Below are positions 1 through 8,044 of a stretch of 64,000 bases of DNA, piece after piece. The notes beneath the pieces are model-generated. The model was not told where the DNA came from. It was given only the letters and a program-made list of their open reading frames with translations, and made no database searches. The DNA is from JANJUB01 sp040081075. GTDB lineage: Bacteria; Armatimonadota; Fimbriimonadia; Fimbriimonadales; Fimbriimonadaceae. The stretch spans positions 12,615-76,614 of the forward strand of contig JBEBHJ010000007.1 in assembly GCA_040081075.1 (NCBI GenBank), in the 5' to 3' direction. Position 1 is the first letter of the stretch. Each line of letters starts with the position of its first letter. The position numbers and the translations under genes were made by a program.

Positions 1-2107
1 GGCCATCGAAGCACCCGCCGGTCAAAGAGTCAAGCAAGGGTTGCCCCAGAGAGTTTTCGCCCAGAAACCAGGCGAATGAGCGATGTGCCTCACTCAACCA
101 ATCCGGGTCGCGAGTAACTCGGTAGGCACTGAGGCAGGCCGAGACACTGGCAGCCGCTTCAATGGGTTGCTGGTCGAACAACGAGCGAGTTCCGTCCCGT
201 TCATAAAAGCCGTCGGATCCGATCGGCAGGAAGATTCCATCAGGGCCGGTCTGAGTTTTCATTAGCCAGCTCAGCGCTCGTGCGCCGTTGGTCACCAGTT
301 CCTCCGAACTCAGAGTCTGCCCCGAGACGATCAACGCCTGGGCTAATCTTGCGTTGGCGTAGGCAAGGCTCCGTTCAAACCATGGCCAACTCTCGGACTG
401 ACTTAAACAAAACTGCTTGAGGAGTTGCGAGGACAGCGACCTTATGAGCTGTTGAATGTTGTATTCATGCGGGAACGATCGGAGATACTCTGCTGCCCCA
501 AGGATTCCGTAAGCCCACGTTCGCGGACTTTGCATGGAGCTTAACGCCGGCGCAGCGCGGTCAAACAGCTGTTTGGAAACCTCACGTCGACCTCGATCAA
601 AACACCGGTTCGCCATCGTGCCTAGTGCCCACATTGCTCGGCCGTGCGAATCTTCCGATCCCGCCGTCTCAAGCCAATCCCGGCGATAGCTCATGAAATT
701 CCTGAAACGACCGTTATCTGGATTGTATGCGTCAAGCACAAAGCCCAAATATCGACTCTGTAGGCGCTCAACTTCGGGAGAGTTCAGATAGGAGGTCAGC
801 AGAAGGGCGCGCGCGTTATCATCGACGCAATATCCTTCTGTGCGATTGGGGATACTGAAGGTCGCATGTTGCAAAATGCCAGTATCATCGCTTAGGTCTA
901 ACAAGTGACTCAGCCGCACGTCCGGTAATGGACTGTCGGTGAGTTCAGGAGGGTTCGCGACGATCGTTCGTAAGCGATTCGCGCTCTCACTCTTGGCCCG
1001 GTTAAAGGTGGATAGATACTTTCGCCCAACCTCTGGCCAAAGCATGGTTTGCCCAAATGCGCTCGCCCTTGAACCCATTTCAGTTCTAGCCGCCGGATCC
1101 GATTGGATACTCAAGATTGCGTCAGCGATTGCGTCCGCGTTGCGGAAGGGAACAATGACGCCGCGGCCCTCGGAAAGCAATTCCTCCGCATACCAATACG
1201 GTGTGGAGATAACCGGTTTCCCCGCTCCGATTGAATAAGCGAGGGTTCCCGAAGTGATCTGGTGCGGGTTAAGGTAGGGCGTGATATAAATATCCATTGC
1301 CGATAGATATTCGATCAGTTCTTCGAGCGTTACAAACCGGTCAACAAAGCGAACGTTTCGTGAAACTCCCAAGTCCGAAGCCAACGCTACCAGCGACTCC
1401 CTGTACACTTCGCCCGCGGAAGCTACAACGTGCGGATGAGTCGCGCCGACAACCATATAGGTTGCACCTGGGTGACTCTGAACAATTTCGGGCATGGCCT
1501 CGATGACATATTGAACACCCTTATCTGGCGACAAAAGGCCGAAGGTCAAAATGAGGGGGCCATCTACATCAAGGTTCTCCCGAAACTTAGAGCCCTCGTG
1601 CACGCCAATGTTAGGGATTCCGTGGGGGATCAAGTCGATCTTTTCGAGCGGAACGTTGTGGACCTCAACCAAGAAGTCAATGGCCTTGCGACTCATAACC
1701 ACTACTCGCTCGGACAGCTGCAATAGCTCATCCAACACAAGCTTCTGCGCGTTTGAAGGCTCCTTGAGCACCGTATGCAAGGTTGTTACAATGGGCATCT
1801 GCGCCTCGCGGACCAGGGCCATCAAATAGGCGCCCGATTCGCCGCCAAAAATGCCATATTCGTGCTGGACTGAGAGGATGTCGTAGCCGTGGCGGTTGAC
1901 ATGGCTCGCTGCTGTTGCATAAGCAGACTCATCATCGGCCAAGATTTCGTAGCAAACCTGGTCGGGATAGACGTAGTCGCTGCGATCGCTCATCGCAACT
2001 AAGTCAATTGTTAAGTCTGGGTCTACGCTTCCAAGGGCTAAAGCGAGGTCGGCAGTGAAAGTCGCAATCCCGCATCGGCGAGGAAGAAACGATCCGAGCA
2101 AGGCAAT
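1..2107 (-). CDS. GT4-type glycosyltransferase with C-terminal alpha-helical domain (C-terminus off the window)
   Basis: The frame stays open on the minus strand from the left edge to an in-frame TAA at 2114-2116, giving about 702 visible residues. The N-terminus reads LLGSFLPRRCGIATFTADLA, the nucleotide-sugar glycosyltransferase opening of family 4 (GT-B fold). Further on are QHEYGIFGGE, TFGLLSPDKG and SIGAGKPVISTPY, the usual core and donor-site regions. After about residue 390 comes a helical domain with EGYCVDDNARAL and, near the edge, TGGCFDG. I recall this pairing from long GT4 proteins with an epimerase-like alpha/alpha toroid. No ATG lies near the N-terminus, so TTG at 2107 is the likely start, with TTG 2101 as the alternative. 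The acceptor is unknown; envelope or extracellular glycan assembly is inferred from the family. Perhaps 50 residues are missing beyond the edge. Confidence 0.85.
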   Translation of the reverse strand, partial: MALLGSFLPRRCGIATFTADLALALGSVDPDLTIDLVAMSDRSDYVYPDQVCYEILADDESAYATAASHVNRHGYDILSVQHEYGIFGGESGAYLMALVREAQMPIVTTLHTVLKEPSNAQKLVLDELLQLSERVVVMSRKAIDFLVEVHNVPLEKIDLIPHGIPNIGVHEGSKFRENLDVDGPLILTFGLLSPDKGVQYVIEAMPEIVQSHPGATYMVVGATHPHVVASAGEVYRESLVALASDLGVSRNVRFVDRFVTLEELIEYLSAMDIYITPYLNPHQITSGTLAYSIGAGKPVISTPYWYAEELLSEGRGVIVPFRNADAIADAILSIQSDPAARTEMGSRASAFGQTMLWPEVGRKYLSTFNRAKSESANRLRTIVANPPELTDSPLPDVRLSHLLDLSDDTGILQHATFSIPNRTEGYCVDDNARALLLTSYLNSPEVERLQSRYLGFVLDAYNPDNGRFRNFMSYRRDWLETAGSEDSHGRAMWALGTMANRCFDRGRREVSKQLFDRAAPALSSMQSPRTWAYGILGAAEYLRSFPHEYNIQQLIRSLSSQLLKQFCLSQSESWPWFERSLAYANARLAQALIVSGQTLSSEELVTNGARALSWLMKTQTGPDGIFLPIGSDGFYERDGTRSLFDQQPIEAAASVSACLSAYRVTRDPDWLSEAHRSFAWFLGENSLGQPLLDSLTGGCFDG

Positions 2108-2229
2108 TTGGCTTACCGGGTTGTAACGAGAGGGCTTTGAGTTAAAGTTTACTATGCATCAAGATACCATCTTGCGGGTTCAATAAAGTAGACGGAAGAC
2201 TACTATTGAGTAAATTTAACTAAACAAGT

Positions 2230-2303
2230 TGGCTGGCGGACTAGGACTCGAACCTAGACTGGCGACACCAAAAACCGCTGTCCTGCCATTAGACGATCCG
2301 CCA
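2230..2303 (-). tRNA. tRNA-Gln (UUG anticodon)
   Basis: Read on the minus strand, this folds as a cloverleaf. The acceptor arm is TGGCGGA pairing with TCCGCCA, followed by G and an encoded CCA. The T arm is CTAGG-TTCGAGT-CCTAG. The anticodon stem is GCGGT/GTCGC with two G-U pairs, and the seven-base loop TTTTGGT places TTG at positions 34-36. It therefore reads CAA (Gln). A TGG 5' end and GCCA 3' end are typical of bacterial tRNA-Gln. A TATAAT box lies about 10 bases upstream. Confidence 0.95.
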
Positions 2304-2312
2304 ACATTCCCA

Positions 2313-2318
2313 ATTATA
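2313..2318 (-). promoter_or_regulatory. -10 box of the tRNA-Gln promoter
   Basis: Perfect TATAAT on the minus strand, ending 9 bases before the tRNA 5' end, as expected for a sigma-70 -10 element of a stable-RNA gene. No convincing -35 hexamer is seen at 16-18 bases. Confidence 0.65.
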
Positions 2319-2364
2319 CCGGTGATGGAATTCCGGTTGGGTCATCCGGGTAGTTCGATCCCAC

Positions 2365-4236
2365 TTATCCCTCAATTTCGGCAAAAACGGGGTCGAGTTC
2401 CGGGTTCGGACCGACCGCTTCTCGAATTTGCTTAGCAATAGCCTTAGCCTCGTCGGTGTGGCCTGCTCGCTTTGCGGCCAGAGCCAAATTGAGATGGATG
2501 CCAAGTGAGGACGGCATCATTCCCGCCGCGTACCGCATCAACGAATAGGCGTCGTCGGCCTTGCCCATCGTGGTTAGCGCGGCCATTAACTCCGCGTAAG
2601 CAATTTCGCAACCGGGATACAGGTTGATCAGTCGCTCAGCCGCATCCTTAGCTTCTTCGGGCTGATTCAGTCGATTATGGGCGGCGGCGAGAATCGCCCA
2701 GAGCTTCCAATAATCGGCGAGCCAGTTTCGAAGTGGACGCAGTTCTCGAACCGCTCCGTCAAAATCTCCTTCCGACAGCTTTTTCTCGGCAGACATAACC
2801 GCTTCTGCTCGTTTCGGTTCGGTCAACTCAGTCTTCCAAGCCAAGGTTTCCGCCCGAGTGTTCGGGTCGGGATTGCTGGCCAGAATGCTATCTAAAACCG
2901 CCGGTACCTCGAATTCTCGCTTTGCAGCGGCAAGGGTGCGCGCATATTCTAAAAGAAGGGGAATATCGTTGGGTGCGGTGTCAATGCAGTCCTCGTAGAA
3001 ATCCATGGCGCGGTCCAAATCTTCGTTGTTTACGAGGAGGGGGGCATAGAATCGCTTAACGAACAACCGTTCTTCTTCGACGAATGTTTCGAGTGCCTTT
3101 TCAAACTCCTTGACGCCATCTTCCATTCGATCCGCATTGACGAGGGCAACCGCATACGCAACTGTAAGTTGAACGCTTTGGGGGTTCTTATCCAGTTGCG
3201 CTTTCCACAAGCCTGGGATCTCGTGGGCTCGACCAGTTTGGCCAAGGACTCCGGCCAAGAACTGGAGCGAAGGTTTATCGGGGCCCTCAAGGTCAATTGC
3301 CTTTTTGAAGTTGAGTTCGGCATTCACAGGCATACCCATCGTCATTTGGGCGATGCCGAGGCGAGAGTAGATGGATGCCTTCTCAAGCAACCAGTTTTCC
3401 ACTTGCCCTTCTTTAGCCGCATCTTCTCGGCCCTCCTCATGCAGGGTTAGGGCTTTCTCGTAAGCACTAGTCGCTTTGTCGCCGAGGCTCACGCCCTGAT
3501 AGAGTTCGCCGAGGGCGTAGAAAGCTTTAAAATCGTTGGGCACGATTTCGGAGGCCTTTCTTAGAGCGGCCTCTGCGGCGTCGAACGTTCCAATCCGGTG
3601 TTGGGCACATAGCCGCCCCAACCCACAAATCGTCTCGTAGGGCCCTACGAAATCTGTATCGGCTTCAAGAGCCCTGAGCAACGACGCATAAGATTGATCT
3701 GGGTTGAATTCCTGGGCGACCATCCCATTTGCCTGCTGAACATACTGCAAGGAGTCGAATCCTTCAATAAAGTTTAGGAAAGCTCGAGGGTTATCTGTTC
3801 CGAACTCCAATGTCTCGGGGACGGCTACATTGGTTTGACGGGCGAGTTCCGCAGTCATCTCCGTCATCGAAGAGAACAAACCATCCACATCAAATTCGTA
3901 TTCTTTCTCGAAGAGTGGTGTCTCGTTGCCTCGCTCAAAGAAGCGCTGAGTGATCTTAAAAATCTCGTCAGTTACTTCGATAAGACCATCCATCGCCTTA
4001 TCAACGTCGCTTTGCTCAAACAGCGGCGCGATGAAGGAGAACTCAACGAGCTTATCGGCAACGTTAACGTAAGCGGCCCGCTGCTCGCCATCTTGGTCAA
4101 CCTGGGCGAGGTAGCTGATTGAGTTAATCTCTGCCCCCTGGTTTCGGACCATTTCACTGCAGAAGTTCGCAATCTGGCGACCAAGCGCCGGGCGAGTGCC
4201 TTCAGCAGCATTAAAGGGAAGAACAGCGATTTTCAT
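2365..4236 (-). CDS. Tetratricopeptide-repeat protein
   Basis: 623 residues, opening with MKIAVLPFNAAEGTRPALG. That is a short alpha/beta-looking N-terminal region resembling the FlgO/TolB-like module that often precedes TPRs. From about residue 190 to the end the protein is a series of TPR-like helix pairs such as GRLCAQHRIGTFDAAEAALR and NDFKAFYALGELYQGVSLGD. No signal peptide or membrane segment is seen, so it is probably cytoplasmic. TPRs mediate protein-protein contacts and the partner is unknown. It lies 61 bases upstream of tRNA-Gln in the same orientation. The ATG at 4236 is preceded by AGGG at close spacing. Confidence 0.85.
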   Translation of the reverse strand: MKIAVLPFNAAEGTRPALGRQIANFCSEMVRNQGAEINSISYLAQVDQDGEQRAAYVNVADKLVEFSFIAPLFEQSDVDKAMDGLIEVTDEIFKITQRFFERGNETPLFEKEYEFDVDGLFSSMTEMTAELARQTNVAVPETLEFGTDNPRAFLNFIEGFDSLQYVQQANGMVAQEFNPDQSYASLLRALEADTDFVGPYETICGLGRLCAQHRIGTFDAAEAALRKASEIVPNDFKAFYALGELYQGVSLGDKATSAYEKALTLHEEGREDAAKEGQVENWLLEKASIYSRLGIAQMTMGMPVNAELNFKKAIDLEGPDKPSLQFLAGVLGQTGRAHEIPGLWKAQLDKNPQSVQLTVAYAVALVNADRMEDGVKEFEKALETFVEEERLFVKRFYAPLLVNNEDLDRAMDFYEDCIDTAPNDIPLLLEYARTLAAAKREFEVPAVLDSILASNPDPNTRAETLAWKTELTEPKRAEAVMSAEKKLSEGDFDGAVRELRPLRNWLADYWKLWAILAAAHNRLNQPEEAKDAAERLINLYPGCEIAYAELMAALTTMGKADDAYSLMRYAAGMMPSSLGIHLNLALAAKRAGHTDEAKAIAKQIREAVGPNPELDPVFAEIEG

Positions 4237-4285
4237 GCCCTAGAGTGTACCGTTTTGAGGCTACCTCTGGGCTCGAAGAACCGAC

Positions 4286-4834
4286 CTAAGCTCGCCGGAC
4301 ACTCGCAATAATCTTCTTGGCCGTTTCAAGTGAGATATCGCTTCCGAACATCGCGATGTAGCGCGGCATTTGCTTTTTTGGCATTTCAATCCAGTTCACG
4401 ATGAATTGGCGCTTCGTTTTTTTGTCGAACTCGATTTCAACCTCTCCAAAAGGCTTGGTCTTAACCTTCTGGTAGGCGCTTTCGAGTCCATTCCCTTTGT
4501 CATCTTCAAGAAAGACGTCGCCAATTCCCTCGCTCGCACTTTGGATGGTGAACTTGCTCTTGCCGAGGGTGTACGTTACTTGGTAATAGGTTTGCGTTTT
4601 GTCTTCTTTGCTAACTTCGACATTTACATTCGCTTTCATCCCTTTCGGGACATGACCTGGAAGGTAGACGTTTTGTTTGGTTGTCCGAAGCTCTTTGAGT
4701 TGGCTTGCAGAAAGTGCAGGGAAGGTTCCGGTCGGTACGAGGGATAGAATCAGTGCAGCGCTCAGCATGTAGCTAGCAGACGAGGACCGCGCCGAAATGT
4801 ATTCGGGAGATTCCCCAAATACACTTCGGTTCAA
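4286..4834 (-). CDS. Hypothetical exported protein
   Basis: Not recognised. The longest frame starts at TTG 4834, four bases after the SRPBCC gene stops, so it may be third in the ArsR operon. A hydrophobic run (MLSAALILSLVPTGTFPAL) begins at the internal ATG 4768 and is followed by SASQ, which looks like an export signal. Translation could start at either codon and neither has a clear Shine-Dalgarno. The mature part is about 140 residues of charged, beta-rich sequence (for example FGEVEIEFDKKTKRQFIVNW), ending in a helix ISLETAKKIIASVRRA. It resembles small secreted DUF4367-like domains only in general layout. Confidence 0.6.
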   Translation of the reverse strand: MNRSVFGESPEYISARSSSASYMLSAALILSLVPTGTFPALSASQLKELRTTKQNVYLPGHVPKGMKANVNVEVSKEDKTQTYYQVTYTLGKSKFTIQSASEGIGDVFLEDDKGNGLESAYQKVKTKPFGEVEIEFDKKTKRQFIVNWIEMPKKQMPRYIAMFGSDISLETAKKIIASVRRA

Positions 4835-4838
4835 CTAC

Positions 4839-5324
4839 TTATGCGTTCAAGCTCGTTAATAGTTCTTCAAGTTGATCGTAGCTCAAGCCCACGCCGCGCT
4901 CCATGCCCGAGTTGAGGTGACCGTCACGATTTTGTTCGGAGAGGTGCCGAATAAGCACGTTCAATGTCGTGACTCCATCAGCTTCAGCTAACGTAAGGGT
5001 TTCGGTGCAGACGCACTCGCGGATAAGCGGAAGGTTGTAAATGAACGTTCTAACGAAACGCTCGCCGGGGGTTATGTCTACGTTTTGGCCAAAAAACTCG
5101 TGGGTTCCGTGCTCACCAAGTTCCATGACCCAGCGCCAAGCTCCGCCAACGCGGTTGTCGGTTTCGCAAACGGTAAGGTTGCCTCCGCCGCTGAAAAGCC
5201 ACCTCCGTTGTTTGTCGGGGTCGGTGAAGCAGTCATAAACGAGAGCCTTGGGGGCGTTGAACTTCCGAATGAGAAGAATCTCAGTATTGGAGGGTTTAGA
5301 GATTTCAAGTGTGTGTTTTGTCAT
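4839..5324 (-). CDS. SRPBCC (AHSA1-like) domain protein
   Basis: 161 residues covering one START/Bet v 1-like fold of the AHSA1 (activator of Hsp90 ATPase homologue) type. Visible signatures are IRKFNAPKALVYDCFTDPD followed by RRWLF, then GGAWRWVM and a C-terminal helix LSYDQLEELLTSL. These proteins form a hydrophobic ligand cavity; no catalytic residues can be assigned. The ATG overlaps the stop of the upstream ArsR gene by four bases (ATGA), implying translational coupling. ArsR-SRPBCC pairs are a very common arrangement, probably with a ligand- or stress-responsive role, but the ligand is unknown. Confidence 0.85.
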   Translation of the reverse strand: MTKHTLEISKPSNTEILLIRKFNAPKALVYDCFTDPDKQRRWLFSGGGNLTVCETDNRVGGAWRWVMELGEHGTHEFFGQNVDITPGERFVRTFIYNLPLIRECVCTETLTLAEADGVTTLNVLIRHLSEQNRDGHLNSGMERGVGLSYDQLEELLTSLNA

Positions 5325-5656
5325 GATGGGTCCTTGGTCTGCAATTCGAGGAGGTAAGCATCGAGTTGATCAAAGCTCTTCTCCCAGAACTCGCGAAATT
5401 GAAACATGTATTCCACCGCTTCCTTGAGAGGCTCGGCGGTAATGCGACATGGTCGCCACTGGGCTTCCTTGCCTTTTGAAATGAGCCCCGCTCTCTCGAG
5501 CACTTTCAGGTGCTTTGAGACAGCGGGCAGGGTCATCTGAAAAGGCTTTGCCAGCTCGTTGACGGACATTTCGCCCAAAGCAAGTCGAGCGAGGATCGCG
5601 CGGCGCGTGGGGTCAGCCAAGGCGGCAAAGGTGGTACTGAGGAGATCAGTTTGCAT
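5321..5656 (-). CDS. ArsR-family winged-helix transcriptional repressor
   Basis: 111 residues with a clear ArsR/SmtB winged helix: LADPTRRAILARLALGEMSV, then NELAKPFQMTLPAVSKHLKVLERAGL as the recognition helix-turn-helix, followed by the wing KGKEAQWRPC. There is no metal-binding ELCV-type motif, so it belongs to the metal-independent subclass usually paired with AHSA1-domain proteins. It probably represses its own operon: an inverted repeat lies 9 bases upstream of the start, between the -10 box and the gene. It overlaps the downstream SRPBCC gene by ATGA. Confidence 0.9.
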   Translation of the reverse strand: MQTDLLSTTFAALADPTRRAILARLALGEMSVNELAKPFQMTLPAVSKHLKVLERAGLISKGKEAQWRPCRITAEPLKEAVEYMFQFREFWEKSFDQLDAYLLELQTKDPS

Positions 5657-5664
5657 TATGTTTA

Positions 5665-5690
5665 ACTAGTTGGTTAATAAACCAGTAAGT
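5665..5690. promoter_or_regulatory. Probable ArsR operator (inverted repeat)
   Basis: Core palindrome TGGTTAATAAACCA at 5671-5684, with arms TGGTT/AACCA around AATA. It is flanked symmetrically by ACT at 5665-5667 and AGT at 5688-5690. It sits immediately downstream of a minus-strand TATTAT box and just upstream of the ArsR ATG, the expected place for an autoregulatory operator. The link to this repressor is inferred from position. Confidence 0.6.
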
Positions 5691-5720
5691 ATAATACATA
5701 AACGCATTCCATAATGGCAA
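5691..5720 (-). promoter_or_regulatory. Promoter of the ArsR-SRPBCC operon
   Basis: On the minus strand, TTGCCA (5715-5720) and TATTAT (5691-5696) are separated by 18 bases, a reasonable sigma-70 pair. The -10 box abuts the inverted repeat at 5665-5690, so a bound repressor would block RNA polymerase. Confidence 0.5.
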
Positions 5721-5738
5721 GGGCGTGTTGGGATAGGG

Positions 5739-5942
5739 CTATGCCGCCTGATCGTTATCCCAGCGAACGTCTTTGGCTGGCTCGGCGGAGGAAGAGTCCC
5801 AGTTATCGCAATCAAGTCGAGAGCAATAAATCATCCTTGCGTAGGCGCCGTCATCCTGTTGAACGTCGGCCATCTTTGCAAATCGGCACTCTACGCAGAG
5901 TTCGGGTTCTACGAGTCGTACGATTTTTAGTTGTCTTGCCAT
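5739..5942 (-). CDS. Small cysteine-containing protein
   Basis: 67 residues, not recognised. The sequence has CVEC near residue 16 and CSRLDC near residue 40, so a small zinc-binding or Fe-S fold is possible. The reading is supported by a strong Shine-Dalgarno AGGAGG (plus-strand 5952-5957) nine bases before the ATG. An opposing plus-strand frame here has no such signal and a low-complexity Arg/Ser-rich composition. The gene lies upstream of the ArsR operon in the same orientation. A (CT)8 tract lies about 46 bases upstream of its start. Confidence 0.65.
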   Translation of the reverse strand: MARQLKIVRLVEPELCVECRFAKMADVQQDDGAYARMIYCSRLDCDNWDSSSAEPAKDVRWDNDQAA

Positions 5943-5988
5943 TCTACGGTGCCTCCTTGCATTCGATTTGCCAGATCGGGCGCGTCCC

Positions 5989-6004
5989 CTCTCTCTCTCT
6001 CTCT
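5989..6004. repeat. (CT)8 dinucleotide repeat
   Basis: Eight uninterrupted CT units in the 190-base gap between the divergent small Cys protein (minus) and the GT9 gene (plus). It lies about 46 bases upstream of the Cys protein start. Nothing else recognisable is seen in this gap. Confidence 0.9.
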
Positions 6005-6134
6005 TTCCAGTCCCCCAACCCCTTGGATAACTGTAGAAACGCGCTCACGATCTTGGTAAGAGAATCATCGGGGAATCTGTCGGGTTTGCCAGCCGCTAGG
6101 AATACGGGGTTTTGGTTTGCGTCTACAATTACCC

Positions 6135-7145
6135 ATGCCCCGCTATTTCGGCCACGGCCTTCCTTCGAACCCCCGAGTAGCAGTCATTGCCAACGATGCA
6201 ATCGGGAATTTCGTCGTCTCGACGCCGCTGCTTCAGATGATTCGGCGTGAACTTTCACCTAGCTTTATTCACTACTACGGCGGTACACGCACTCTGGAGA
6301 TGCAGGCTGCAAGCGACCTTTTTGAATGGGATTACCCTTTGCATGGGACCCCATTTGGCCAGGCTTGCCGAGATTCAAGGGGCCCCTATGACCTCGTGAT
6401 CAACGTTGAAAGAACGGAGAACGCCATGGGGCTTGCTGGTTTTCTTGAAACGCCCGAAACTGCAATTTGCGGACCCTATGTGGGCAAGCGCGGTCCGGAG
6501 CCTTATGGCACGGACGATCGAGCGGCTCTTTGGCAGGATCAAAACTGGATTGCCGAAGATTTGACCGAAAAGTATCCATTCTTGCAGAGCGGGTTCATTG
6601 CCGAGATTTTTGCTCGGTTAGCGTATCTTGAGGGGCCTGTCCCCGCCTACAAGGTGCCCACCGAGGCGATCCAAAGCGGGTGCGATATTCTCATCGCCAC
6701 AAGCGCGAGCTTGCCCGAGAAACTGTGGCCACTTTCATCCTGGCTGGAGGTGCTGAAGGCTCTGAACGATCATGGGTTGACGGTCGGGCTGATCGGAGCC
6801 AAACCAAGCGCGCAAAGGGAGCATTGGAAGGGGGACAGCGACGAAGAAAGTATGGTTGCGTGTGGCTTGGTAAGAGATTTGCGCGGCGCATTCACACTGC
6901 CCCAAGTGGTAGGGGCGCTCGGTGCTTGTCGACTCGTTTTGTCGCTGGATAACGGGATTTTGCATCTCGCGTGTGCGGCAAGACAAGATGGAATCGTAGG
7001 GCTCACGAGGTTCGGAATTCACCGGCTGTGGACCCCAAAGAATCCTGGCCTGAAGGTTCTAACCTCGGAACCCGGTGGCATGGTTTCAGACATCCCGGTT
7101 GATGTTGTCTTGGAAGCATGCCGTCAAAGTTGGAGAGATGCTTGA
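6135..7145 (+). CDS. GT9-family glycosyltransferase (heptosyltransferase-like)
   Basis: About 336 residues of the ADP-heptose:LPS heptosyltransferase family (GT9, GT-B fold). The N-terminal domain has RVAVIANDAIGNFVVSTPLLQMIRR, the acceptor-side opening where heptosyltransferases usually read GD.i..TP. The C-terminal domain has LVLSLDNGILHLACA, the donor-site counterpart of the usual DTG.mHlA.a. Here Asn replaces Thr, so the exact donor is uncertain. I chose ATG 6135; TTG 6117 would add six residues and neither has a clear ribosome-binding site. Its 3' end overlaps the next GT9 gene by 28 bases. A role in outer-surface glycan assembly is inferred. Confidence 0.85.
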   Translation: MPRYFGHGLPSNPRVAVIANDAIGNFVVSTPLLQMIRRELSPSFIHYYGGTRTLEMQAASDLFEWDYPLHGTPFGQACRDSRGPYDLVINVERTENAMGLAGFLETPETAICGPYVGKRGPEPYGTDDRAALWQDQNWIAEDLTEKYPFLQSGFIAEIFARLAYLEGPVPAYKVPTEAIQSGCDILIATSASLPEKLWPLSSWLEVLKALNDHGLTVGLIGAKPSAQREHWKGDSDEESMVACGLVRDLRGAFTLPQVVGALGACRLVLSLDNGILHLACAARQDGIVGLTRFGIHRLWTPKNPGLKVLTSEPGGMVSDIPVDVVLEACRQSWRDA

Positions 7146-8044
7146 CGGGAAAGACTCTCATCTGGCTTAAACACCGATTTATTGGGGATGCTGTTATGGC
7201 AACTCCAGTTTTGCAAGCGGTTCACAGCTCGGCTGTGGAGTACGAGATTCTGGCGGCTCCGCACTTGCAGAAGCTGTTTTCGAGAGAGCCTTACGCCGAC
7301 CGAATTGATCCAATTGGTCGCATATCTGGGCTACGAAACTTCGTCCAACAGGTTCGAGAAATGCGCGCGAAGCAGTTTCGTCGAGTGTTTCTGATTAATC
7401 GAAGCGCTCGAAGCGCGCTTGTGGCTCGATTTGCCGGAATCCAAGAGCGAATCGGTCACAATACCGAGGGTCGGGGAGTCTTGCTCACCCATCAGTGTGT
7501 CTATGACACGGCAAAGTTTGAAGCCGAGTGCTATGGGGATTTGGCTCGACTCGTTGGCTTGCAATCCGATGATTCTCGCGTTCACTTGACCGGTTCGGGC
7601 GCCCTGAAACTGCCGAACGCCGTCGGGTTACAACCCGGGTCGACGGCGGTCCACAAGGCGATCCCGCCCGTTGCGCTTGCCGTATTGATTGAGGAACTGC
7701 AGGCTCGAGAGCGCCACGTAGTTTTTTTAGGAGGGAAAGAAGAGGCACCTTATGCTGAGCAGGTTTTGGTTCTACTTCGTGAGCCGAATCGGATCGAAAA
7801 CCTCATTGGGGCGTGTAGCTTGCCCGAAACCATTGCAAAAATCGAGTCCATGTCTCAAGTTTTTTGTGGAGATACCGGCTTGATCCACATTTCGGCCGGG
7901 TTGGGCGTTCCGAGCGTGAGCGTTTTTGCCGGAACTCCCTCATCAAAGTGGGGCCACCACTACGCACCCCATCAGGTGATTGACGTGGGCCATCCAGACA
8001 TCAACCATATTTCCCCCGAAAAGCTCGTAGAGGCAATCCTGTGA
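7118..8044 (+). CDS. GT9-family glycosyltransferase (heptosyltransferase-like)
   Basis: 308 residues, a second GT9 member overlapping the first. It carries KHRFIGDAVMATPVLQAV at the N-terminus, the conserved GD..m.TP of heptosyltransferases. The donor-site motif is SQVFCGDTGLIHISAGLGVPSVSVFAGTP, with Asp-Thr-Gly and the downstream His intact. It is therefore closer to the canonical enzymes than its upstream neighbour. Starts further inside (TTG 7142) are possible because the first residues overlap the preceding gene. The stop overlaps the GTG of rsmG (GTGA), so all three genes are probably one transcript. Confidence 0.88.
   Translation: MPSKLERCLTGKTLIWLKHRFIGDAVMATPVLQAVHSSAVEYEILAAPHLQKLFSREPYADRIDPIGRISGLRNFVQQVREMRAKQFRRVFLINRSARSALVARFAGIQERIGHNTEGRGVLLTHQCVYDTAKFEAECYGDLARLVGLQSDDSRVHLTGSGALKLPNAVGLQPGSTAVHKAIPPVALAVLIEELQARERHVVFLGGKEEAPYAEQVLVLLREPNRIENLIGACSLPETIAKIESMSQVFCGDTGLIHISAGLGVPSVSVFAGTPSSKWGHHYAPHQVIDVGHPDINHISPEKLVEAIL

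Noticed and set aside
5714..6250. A 178-residue plus-strand open frame covering the small Cys protein
   Set aside because: Low-complexity Arg/Ser/Pro-rich translation with no family resemblance; the opposite strand has a perfect AGGAGG at the right distance.
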